A DNA stretch of 28,786 nucleotides from an uncultured Eubacteriales bacterium (GTDB lineage Bacteria; Bacillota; Clostridia; Oscillospirales; Acutalibacteraceae). The stretch is from NCBI GenBank assembly GCA_934525065.1, contig CAKSYX010000025.1:1-28786 (forward strand), given 5' to 3'. The stretch's first letter is position 1. The number at the start of each line of letters is the position of its first letter. Below the pieces are notes generated by a model, which worked only from the letters and a program-made list of their open reading frames with translations, was not told where the DNA came from and searched no databases. Positions 1-8,500 of this stretch are shown here, piece after piece. Made by a program: the position numbers and the translations under genes.

Positions 1-130
1 CCTTTTGTACACATACCCGGGTGTGTTTGTGGAATTCACTTGTGCTGTACACTATATGTTGGGGTTGGATGGGGTTTTGTCTTTGGCTTAACTAAATCTG
101 TCCATCAAAGAATCAGTGTAGTTTTGACGG

Positions 131-700
131 TCAACAATCTTTCCAAGGTATTTTAAATCCTCTGAGCTCTTCGTCGAGTCCTTTCGAGGTATATGTATAA
201 AGCTCGGCTTTTTCAATATTAAGAGTCTCTGCCGGTACCCACAAATACCGATTTCTTTCGAGTGATACCGCAAAAACAGGTCTTCGGCTGCCGGATAAAT
301 CATTGCGTCCGAGCATTATGAGAGTCAATTCTGCCGTTACCGCTTTTACGGCAATTTGCCGGTTATCAACGACAGAATATTCAAAAAGAAACGACTTTCC
401 GCTGTTTTTTTTCAATTCGTGAATCGCCCGCGGTTCCCTTTCGGTGAGCTTGTCTTTAGAAAAAGTCAGGGTATGACCCTTAATTTCATCCGGCATTCCG
501 GGCAAAACTCCTCCCCCATACACAAACTCACCGTTATACCCCTCAATTTCAATGAAGGATGCGCATTTGAAAGCGTTGCTTTCAAAACCAAAGTTTTTAT
601 CGGCATGCACTTCTTCTGCGTTCCGGCATCCAAGCAAAACGCAGAAAATCAATGTCAACACCAGAATCAACGCTGAAATGCCCTTCTTACTTTTATACAT
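131..700 (-). CDS. Predicted secreted lipoprotein of unknown function
   Basis: The 189-residue product starts with a basic stretch (KSKK), a hydrophobic segment at about residues 8-23 and a lipobox L-L-G-C with Cys25 as the lipidation site. It should therefore be exported and anchored on the outer face of the membrane. The mature part is about 165 residues, mixed beta-rich and polar; I do not recognise a family. ATG at 700 is chosen over an in-frame TTG at 706 because the GGGGAAG ribosome binding site (about 709-715) is well spaced for the ATG and too close to the TTG. A consensus sigma-A promoter with a palindrome in its spacer lies directly upstream, and a divergent Cro/CI-type regulator lies beyond it, suggesting a repressed gene. 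No terminator is obvious downstream. That it is a lipoprotein is fairly sure; its role is unknown. Confidence 0.8.
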   Translation of the reverse strand: MYKSKKGISALILVLTLIFCVLLGCRNAEEVHADKNFGFESNAFKCASFIEIEGYNGEFVYGGGVLPGMPDEIKGHTLTFSKDKLTEREPRAIHELKKNSGKSFLFEYSVVDNRQIAVKAVTAELTLIMLGRNDLSGSRRPVFAVSLERNRYLWVPAETLNIEKAELYTYTSKGLDEELRGFKIPWKDC

Positions 701-757
701 CGTCAATCTTCCCCTATCGGACTTTTTATACCTATTGCAAATTCAAAATCAGCTTAA

Positions 758-786
758 ATTATAGCCCGTATACGGGCTATTGTCAA
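758..786 (-). promoter_or_regulatory. Consensus sigma-A promoter of the lipoprotein gene
   Basis: Read on the minus strand, TTGACA (786-781) is followed by exactly 17 bases and then TATAAT (763-758). Both boxes match consensus fully. Transcription would start near 751, giving a leader of about 50 bases before the lipoprotein ATG. The spacer is almost entirely occupied by a palindrome, so a bound protein would block RNA polymerase. Confidence 0.85.
761..780. promoter_or_regulatory. Perfect 20-bp palindrome, putative operator
   Basis: The sequence atagcccgtatacgggctat is identical to its own reverse complement over all 20 bases. It covers the whole -35/-10 spacer of the lipoprotein promoter, overlaps the -10 box by three bases and abuts the -35 box. 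This position is typical of an operator for a dimeric helix-turn-helix repressor. The obvious candidate is the small regulator encoded 47 bases away on the other strand. A hairpin in RNA is an alternative, but the position in the promoter spacer favours DNA binding. Confidence 0.7.
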
Positions 787-808
787 CGCTTTTTTGTTAA
801 CTTACAAT
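780..808 (+). promoter_or_regulatory. Candidate promoter of the Cro/CI-type regulator
   Basis: TTGTCA (780-785) is followed by 17 bases and TACAAT (803-808). Its -35 box lies on the same seven base pairs as the -35 box of the lipoprotein promoter, so the two would be back-to-back and mutually exclusive. The predicted start near 815 leaves the GAGGTG ribosome binding site almost at the 5' end of the transcript, which lowers confidence. Confidence 0.4.
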
Positions 809-826
809 TCTAATGAGGTGAAAGCG

Positions 827-1027
827 ATGATAAAATTTGACAGGCTTTGGGCAACAATGAAGGAAAAGAATATATCTCAATATGCTTTGATTAAAAATTA
901 CGGCTTCAGCACCGGTCAGCTTGACAGACTGAGAAAAAACGAAAACGTTAATTCATTTACGCTTAACAGACTTTGCGAAATACTTGACTGCAATTTGGAG
1001 GATATAGCGGAATACTCAAAGGAATGA
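827..1027 (+). CDS. Small Cro/CI (XRE)-family helix-turn-helix regulator
   Basis: The 66-residue protein is a single DNA-binding domain of the lambda Cro/CI fold, similar to the short HTH_26-type regulators common in Firmicutes. The helix-turn-helix is at about residues 17-39, around ISQYALIKNYGFSTGQLDRL. The C-terminal helix pattern LNRLCEILDCNLEDIAEY is also typical. ATG 827 follows GAGGTG at 815-820; an in-frame upstream TTG at 794 lacks a ribosome binding site and is rejected. There is no sensor domain, so control would come through protein level or a partner. It probably binds the palindrome at 761-780, repressing the divergent lipoprotein gene and perhaps itself. The family call is firm; the target is inference. 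Confidence 0.85.
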   Translation: MIKFDRLWATMKEKNISQYALIKNYGFSTGQLDRLRKNENVNSFTLNRLCEILDCNLEDIAEYSKE

Positions 1028-1050
1028 TTCTGAATTGCTTTTTACAGCAA

Positions 1051-1090
1051 CAGGCGCAGGACGTACTGAAATCGGTATGCCCTGCGCCTG
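1051..1090. other. Long GC-rich hairpin between regulator and acyltransferase
   Basis: caggcgcagg (1051-1060) is perfectly complementary to cctgcgcctg (1081-1090). Inside it, after one mismatch, cgtac (1062-1066) pairs with gtatg (1075-1079) through one G-U wobble, leaving an 8-base loop. No T-run follows on either strand, so it is not a standard intrinsic terminator. It ends 17 bases before the acyltransferase -35 box and could act as a stop for the regulator transcript or as a protein site. Confidence 0.5.
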
Positions 1091-1107
1091 ATATTATCAT
1101 TCGCCGC

Positions 1108-1137
1108 TTGACAAATTCATACTTTGATGTATACAAT
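1108..1137 (+). promoter_or_regulatory. Sigma-A promoter of the acyltransferase gene
   Basis: TTGACA (1108-1113), an 18-base spacer and TACAAT (1132-1137). The predicted start near 1144 lies downstream of the TTG at 1124 and the ATG at 1127 that would give a longer reading frame. This supports the internal TTG start at 1169. Confidence 0.65.
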
Positions 1138-1168
1138 AACTTATAATAATAAAAAGAAGGTGTTTTTT

Positions 1169-2425
1169 TTGCAAGGAACACTGCCAGGCTCTCAAAGGCC
1201 GGCCAACGCGCTCAAAAGCACTAAGCGCATTGTCTGGATCGACCAGCTGCGCGGATTTGCATTTTTGCTTGTGATCATCGGACATTCGCTTTCAAAAGGT
1301 CCGCTCAAGAACTGGATCTATTCGTTTCATATGCCTCTGTTTTTCATAATAACCGGCCTGACTTTGAATATTGATAAGCTTTTGAAAATGGGATTTTTTG
1401 CATACCTTAAAAAGAATTTTTCCGAGTTGATCGTTCCGTATTTCTGGCTTTACTTTTTCCTGATTCCGCTTGAATGGCTCAGGGTCGAGTTTATATGCCA
1501 AAAGGCTTTCAATCCGCTTGATTATGTTCTCGGATTTCTTGCCGGAAACAACAATGTCGGAAAGCTTGTTTCAATACCGCTTTATTTTCTTCCGCTTTTG
1601 TTTCTTTCAAAGCTTGCCGTGTGGCTCGTTGTGCGGCTGACACGCGGAAACCGTATTCTTTCATCAATAATTTTCACCGTCCTTTTGTGTACCTGGCCGC
1701 TTTTCAAAGGCGTTGATACATTCTGGCACATATCGTGTATTCCGGCGGTCACATTCCTGATATATTCAGGCTCGCTCCTCATGGCTCTTTATAAAAAATA
1801 TGAGGAAAAGCTGAAAGTCCTGAAGCCGCTTTTGCCGCTTCTGATTTCAGCCGTTCTTTTTGCCGCAGGTGCAGTCATAAACAAATTCAACGGCCGCGTG
1901 AGTCTGCACCACAGCTCATACGGAAAAAACCTGCTGTTTTTCCTCGTTGCGGCTTTTTCAACGTCGGTTGCGTTCGCTTTGATCATCACAAGGCTGCCGC
2001 CGCTTCATCTGTTCGGCTTTTTCGGAAAGTACTCTCTTTTCTGTCTCGGTATTCACTTCACCGTTATCAAGTATATGACTTCCGTTTTTCCGATTCTTGA
2101 AGAACCTCTTTGGGCCTTTCCTGTTAAAACGGCGGCGACTCTGCCGGTTTTGATTCCGCTTGCCTTGCTCTTTGACCGCATTGCTCCGTACCTTGCGGGA
2201 AAACGCACCGCTTCTTCGGCACACGCGGTCCGCTTCTTTAAGTATACCTCAATAATTTGGGTCAGTTTTACATTCTTTGTGTTTGCCATGCGGAACTTCA
2301 ATCACACTTTGATTGTTGCTGCGGCGGCAACGGTTCTTTACCTTGGGCTTTGCGTTGTTTTCACAGCCGCGGCGAATAGGTTCTTCCCCGGCCTGTTTTT
2401 GCAAATAAAACCGCCAAAAAACTGA
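1169..2425 (+). CDS. Integral-membrane acyltransferase, AT3 family
   Basis: The 418-residue polytopic membrane protein has about ten hydrophobic segments. Near the N-terminus is the family signature IDQLRGFAFLLVIIGHS, which contains the R-x10-H pair (Arg28, His39) typical of acyltransferase 3 enzymes, followed by FHMPLFFIITGL. Such enzymes O-acylate sugars of exopolysaccharides, wall polymers or lipids at the membrane; the NolL/fucose-O-acetylase-like group is closest by pattern, but the acceptor cannot be named. The start is TTG at 1169, eight bases after GAAGGTG, because upstream starts precede the likely transcription start. The gene stands alone between its own promoter and a strong terminator. 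A role in cell-surface sugar modification is inferred from the family only. Confidence 0.85.
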   Translation: MQGTLPGSQRPANALKSTKRIVWIDQLRGFAFLLVIIGHSLSKGPLKNWIYSFHMPLFFIITGLTLNIDKLLKMGFFAYLKKNFSELIVPYFWLYFFLIPLEWLRVEFICQKAFNPLDYVLGFLAGNNNVGKLVSIPLYFLPLLFLSKLAVWLVVRLTRGNRILSSIIFTVLLCTWPLFKGVDTFWHISCIPAVTFLIYSGSLLMALYKKYEEKLKVLKPLLPLLISAVLFAAGAVINKFNGRVSLHHSSYGKNLLFFLVAAFSTSVAFALIITRLPPLHLFGFFGKYSLFCLGIHFTVIKYMTSVFPILEEPLWAFPVKTAATLPVLIPLALLFDRIAPYLAGKRTASSAHAVRFFKYTSIIWVSFTFFVFAMRNFNHTLIVAAAATVLYLGLCVVFTAAANRFFPGLFLQIKPPKN

Positions 2426-2480
2426 GCCTGCGGCACAGTGAAGCAAAACAAGCGGAAAGCACTGACAAAATATACAAAAG

Positions 2481-2530
2481 AAAAGCTATAATTCATCGGG
2501 CACACGCCTTGTGAATTATAGCTTTTTTGT
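2481..2530. terminator. Bidirectional intrinsic terminator
   Basis: aaaagctataattca (2481-2495) and tgaattatagctttt (2512-2526) form a 15-bp perfect stem with a 16-base loop, followed by T-runs on both strands. It lies between the acyltransferase gene (plus) and the convergent giant Ig-domain gene (minus) and probably ends both transcripts. Confidence 0.9.
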
Positions 2531-2547
2531 TATGAAATTTACGCTAA

Positions 2548-5500
2548 TTATTTAACCGTAATTGTGCAGCTTGCTGTGAAGTCTCCGTCTGCGGTAGTGA
2601 CGGTTATAACAGCTTCGCCGACCGAAAGGCAGTCAATGTTTCCGTTTTCGTCAACGGCAACGATTTCCGGTGCGGAGCTTTCCCATGTCACGGTCTTGTC
2701 CGTAGCATCAAGCGGTTCGACCGTGCAGCCGAGAGTACCCTTGAAGCCGACAAGCATTTCAAGCGTTTCGTTTGAAAAACTTACACCTCTGACGGGCTGA
2801 ATTATTTCAAGCTCAATTTGTGCGGTTTTCTGCGAAAGACTCGACTTTACGGTAATAACCGCAGTGCCGGCCTTAACAGCCGTTACGGTTCCGTCCTGTG
2901 AAACAATAACGCAATCGCTTGAGGTAAAGGTGAATGTTTCATCGTGCTCTTCGGGAGCAGCCTTAACGGTGAGCTTTGTCTCCTCGCCGACCTTCAGCGA
3001 GGTCTTTTCGCTTTCAAGCGAAACAGAATCAATTTCCGTGAGCACCTTAACGGCGCATACATCGGTAAAGCCGCCGTCGGCCGTTGTAACGGTGATCCGT
3101 GCCGTGCCGAAGCCGACGGCGGTAACAACACCGTTTTCGTCAACCATTGCAACATCTGTGTTATCCGAGTCCCATGTCACGGACTTGTCGGTAGCGTTTG
3201 AAGGAACGATAACTGCGGAAAGGCTCTTGGTTTCACCCTTTCTGAGTGTGGCTGTTTCGTCCGAAATTACAACGGAGGTGACGGGCTCAAGAACCGTTAC
3301 GGTGCATTCGGCCCCGATGCTCTCATCAAGCTTTGAACAGGCAGTAATAACTGCTGTGCCCGAGGTTGCGCGAGCGGTGACAACACCGTTTTCAACCGTT
3401 GCAACAGCCTGATTGCTGCTCTTCCAGATTATATCGCCATCGGCCGCACCGACCGGCTCAACAACAGCTCTAAGCACCGCCTGCTCGCCCTTGTTAAGAA
3501 TGAGCTTATCGTTTTCAAGCGTAATTTTTTCAATCGGCAGTCTGATTTCAACGGCGCAGAAGTCGGTGTATCCGCCCTCCTGCGTAGTGCCGAAGACAAA
3601 GGCTGTTCCCGCGCCGACAGGTGTAATAACACCGTTTTCGACAGTGACAACAGAATCATCGCTGGTCTGCCAAATAATATTTTTGTTCGTTGCGTCGCCG
3701 GGAAGCACTTCAAAGGAGAGAGCTTTCGCCTCGTCACCGAGATACATTGCAAGTGCCTCATCGGAAATATTGAAGCCGGTAACTTTTTTGCATACCTCAA
3801 TTTCAATTTCGCCGAAGACTTCGCCGTTTGCCGTGCTTCTTGCGGTGACGGTGACAACGCCCTTCTGCTTTGCGGTGAGCAGACCGTCCTGAGTGATTTC
3901 AGCCGTATCGCCGTTTGAAACGCTCCATTCAAGTCCGCGAAGAGTTGTATACTCAGGCTCAAATGCAGCTGAAATTGAAAGCTGTTCGCCTTCATAAATT
4001 GCATTTTTCTCAGCCGAGAGAGTGATTTCAATCGGCTTCTGAATAACGGTAACCTTGCAGGAGGCGGCAACGCCTTCTTTTTCGGTTTTTGCTTCAATGA
4101 CGGCTGTTCCGACCGAGTGTGTGGTAACAACGCCGTTTTCGTCAACCGTTGCAACCTCTTCGTTCTGAGAGCTCCAAAGGAGCTTTTTGAAGCTTGCATT
4201 TTCGGGAGCGACCTCGGGAGCAAGCGTTACGGATTCGCCGTTTTCAGCTGTGTATTCTTCCTTGTCAAAGCTTACGCTCTGAACACGGACGTGAACGCTT
4301 ACGGTGCACCTTGCCTCAAAACCGGTATCCTTCGATTTTGCGGTGATAACGGCTGTACCCTTTGAAAGAGCTGTAACAACGCCGCTGTCGTCTACCGAAG
4401 CAACGTCTTTTGAATCACTACTCCATTCGACATCCTTTCGCGTAGTATCCGCCGGAAGGAAGGAGGGAACAAGAGTGAGTGTTTCGTCAAGCCAGAGGTC
4501 TGCGCTTTCGCTGTCAAGAGTAAGGCTTTCCGGAAGGACGTAAACCGTTACATGGCATTTTGCGGTAACGTCTTCGTTTGAGGAATACGCGGTGATATCC
4601 GCCGAACCGGCACCGACTGCCGTAACAAGACCGCCTTCGCCGACCGTCACAACGTTTGTGTCTGAGCTTTCCCATCTTACGGAAAGGTCTGTTGCGTCCG
4701 CCGGGGTGAGTGCGGCCGAAAGAGCAAATGTGCTGCCCTTTTCAAGGCTCAGTTCGGTTTCGCTAAGTTCGATATTTTCAACAATTCTTGTTACAACAAC
4801 GGTGCAGACAGCGAAAATTTCCTCGTCGGAGCTTATCGCCTTGACCGTAGTTTCACCCTTGCTTACTGCGGTAACAAGTCCGCTGTCGCTGACAGCTGCA
4901 ACCTCTTCGTTTTCGCTGATCCATTTTACCGAGCGGTCAAACGCATTTTCGGGGAGAACCGTTGCGGAAAGCTGCTTTGTTCCGTCCTCGCCGAGCGTGA
5001 TGCGCTCACTGCTCAGGGTGATTGACTCAACCTGCTGCCTGACCGTGATTTTGAACACGGCAGAAGCGCTGCCGCAGCCGGAAGTAACCTTTATCTCACT
5101 TTCACCGGCCGAAATGGCAGTAACAACGCCGTCCTCGCTGACACTGGCAACGTTTTCGTTTAAGGAAACGAAGTTAACATTCCTTTGGGTTGCGTTTTCG
5201 GGCAATACAGCGGCTGAAAGAGTCACACTTTCGCCGACCCAAAGTATATCCTTCTCTGCCGAAACAGAAACAGTCTCGGCAGGGATGATAACTTCAACCG
5301 TGATTTCGGTCTTGGCCTGTCCGTCCTTTGAAGCGGCAGTGATTACTGCGCTGCCTTCAGAGACGGCAGTGACCTTTCCGTTTTCGTCAACCTTTGCAAC
5401 GTTCTCGTTTGAAGATGACCAAAGAAGGGTCTTGTCGTCTGCGTTTTCCGGAAGAACCGAGCAGGCAAGCTCAACACTTTCGGGAACGGCGAGGAACAAC

Positions 5501-8500
5501 TCCGTCTTGTCCGGAACTATCTCGCTGACACCGATGAGAACCGTGACGGTGCAGCTCTTTTCAAAGCCGCCGTCGTCGGTCTTGACGGTGATAACTGCTT
5601 CGCCCTTTGAAAGAGCGGAAACAACGCCGTTTTCATCAACCGAAGCAACTTCGGGTTGGTTCGACGACCAGATGAGCTTCTTGTTTGTTGCGCTCTCCGG
5701 CAAAACGGCAGCGGTAAGTGCCTTTTCACTGCCGGAATAGAGTGTCAGCTCGCTTTCTTCAAGCGTAACTCCGGTAACAGGCTCGGTAACGTTCAGAACG
5801 CAGACTGCCTTGACCTTTCCGCCTGCGGCGTAGGCCGTAATTTCGGCGGTTCCGGCCTTATAGGTGGTAACAAAGCCTTCGTCGTTGACGTTCGCAACCT
5901 CATTGTCAGAGCTTTCCCACGTCACGGTCTTGTCAACCGCATCTTCGGGAAGAACTGTTGCCGAAAGGCTCACCGTCTGTCCGGTGATTACCGTAACTTC
6001 ATTTGTATTAAGTTCAATTTTCTTTGCAATTCTGAAAACGGTGATTTCTGCCGTTGCGGTAAAGCCGCCGTCAACGGTGGTCGCCGTAATTACAGCCGTT
6101 CCCGGTTCAACGCCGGTGACAACGCCGTTTTCGTCAACCGTTGCAACCTCAGGCGCATCTGTTGACCAAATGATGTTTTTGTTCGTTGCGTCCTCGGGAG
6201 CGATGATTGCTTCAAGCTGTGCGCTTTCTCCGTCTCCGATGCTAAGCTGCGCTTCGGCAAGAACAATGTCCATAACCGGAGTGTTGACCTTAACGAAGCA
6301 GGTGGCCTTCTTTCCGCCTTCAACGGTGGTCGCCGTAATTACGGCTTCGCCGAAGGCAAGGCCGGTTACGATTCCTTCCGGCGAAACGGAAGCGATCTCC
6401 GGTGCGGAGCTTGTCCACTTGACTCCCTTTTCAGAAGCGGTTTCGGGAAGAACGGTAGCTTTGAGCGTTTCGCTCCGGCCGATATTGATTTCAAACGAGC
6501 TCTTGTCAAGAGTTACCGACTTGGTGTGTCTCAGTACAGTCACGGTGCAGCGGGCAACTCTTGCGTTTTCGTTGGTCTTGACGGTAATTACCGCAGTGCC
6601 GACGGAAACAGCCTTGACAACGCCCTTTGAGGAGACTGTTGCAACCTTTGTGTTTGAAGAGCTCCACTTGACGCTCTTATCGTTTGAATTTGAGGGCAGA
6701 ACGGTTGCCTTGAGCGTCTTTGACGTGCCCTCATAAATTGAAACGGCAGCTTCATTCAGCCTGACCGAATCCGGCGCCTGAATTACCGTAACAGTGCATT
6801 TTTTCGCAATTCCATTTGAGGTCTTTGCGGTGATGGTTACTTTTCCGCCCTTGAGACCGGTGACAACACCGTTCTTGTTGACCGAAGCCACAGCCTTATT
6901 GCTGCTGCTCCAGGTCAGAGCCTTATTAGTCGTATTCTTCGGAAGAACGGTATAGCCGAGCTTAACGGTCTGGCCGCTCTTGACGGTGGCCTTCGTGCTC
7001 TTGAGCGTCAGCTTTTCGGCAAGAATTTCAACACTGACCGAGCAGCTCGCCTTGAAGGAACCGTCCTTTGTTTTAACGGTTATGGTAGCCTTTCCGACCT
7101 TGAGGCCGGCAACTCTGCCGTTCTGGTCAACCGCGGCAACCTTCGGATTGCTCGACGACCAGAGAAGGGCCTTGTTCGTTGCGTTTGACGGAGTGACTGT
7201 TGCCTTGAGTCTGACAGCCGAATCACGCGCAACGGTGAGAGACTTTTTGTTGAGCTTTACGCCCGTGACGCTTCTGACCACCTTAACGGTACAGGTTGCA
7301 GTATAGCCGCCTTCAAGAGTTGTGACGGTAATTTTAGCCGTGCCCGTGCCCTTCGTTTTAACAACGCCCTTTGAGGAAACAGTGGCAACCTTTTTGTTGC
7401 TCGTTGACCATTTGACTTCGGCGTTAGTCGGCTTCGAGGGTTTGATTGTATGCCTGAGGGTGAAGCCTTCTCCGATTTCAAGCGTTTTTTTGGTGGTATT
7501 CAGGGAGACTCCCTTGACAAGCGTAATGACCCTGACGCGGCAGGTAGCCTTAAAGCCGCCGTCCTTTGTTTTTGCAGTAATAACCGCGTTGCCGGTCTTT
7601 TTGGCAGTGATTCTTCCCGAAGACGAAACGTCTGCAACGTCGTAGTTGCTCGAAGTCCAAGTTACTTTCTTGTTCGTTGCGTTACTGGGCTTAACCGTTG
7701 CTTCAACCGTTGTGGTTTTGCCTGTGCCGAGAGTGACGGAGCTTTTGCTCAATGTAATGCCCTTCGCCGGCATGGCAACCTTGACAGTGCAGGTGGCTTT
7801 GACCTTTCCGTCCTGCGTTTTGGCTGTAATAGTAACCTTGCCTGCGTTGATACCTTTGACAACGCCGCTTGAGCTGACTGTTGCAATTTTTTTGTTGCTT
7901 GAGGACCATTTATAGTTTGTCTCGGTTGCAGTCGAGGGGGTCGCCTTGCAAACGAGCGTAATTTTTGAACCTGCTTTGACGGTATAGGTGCTTGCGGAGA
8001 ACTTCAGCTTTTTAACCTTCTGTGTAACATTGATGCGGCAGGTTGCCGAAGCATTTCCGTCACCGGAGGTTGCAGTGATAACAGCCGAGCCTGCACCGAC
8101 AGCGGTCACAACACCCTTTGAGTTGACCGTGGCAACCTTTTTGTTTGAGGAGGTCCACTTGACGGTTTTGTCCGAAGCGGAAAGCGGTGTGATTGAAGCG
8201 GAAAGAGCCTTAGACTTTCCTGCCTCAAGAGTGACCGAGGAATAGTTGAGCGAAACGCCGGTTGCAAGCTGAACAACCTCAATAAGGCACATTGCCTTGT
8301 GCTTGCCCTGAACGGACGTTGCGGTGATAATTGCCGTGCCGACCTTTTTTGCGGTAACCTGTCCGGCGGCGTTGATTGTTGCAATGCTCTTGTCGCTGGT
8401 TGACCATTTGAATTCGCGGTTTTCTGCGTTTTTGGGAAGAACGGTTGCAGTAAGCAGAGCGGTCTTCCCTTTGGCGATCGTAATTTTCCTCTTGCTGATT

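Noticed and set aside
9..26. Imperfect palindrome around cccggg at the left edge
   Set aside because: It has no loop, a wobble in the arm, no T-run, and lies over 100 bases past the lipoprotein stop; too little context to call a terminator or site.
794..826. Longer start (TTG 794) for the Cro/CI-type regulator
   Set aside because: It lacks a ribosome binding site and lies within the candidate promoter; the ATG at 827 has GAGGTG.
3429..4223. Minus-strand 264-residue frame inside the giant gene
   Set aside because: It is a +1/-1 shadow of the same Ig repeats with Leu/Arg/Ser-rich non-domain sequence and no start signal.
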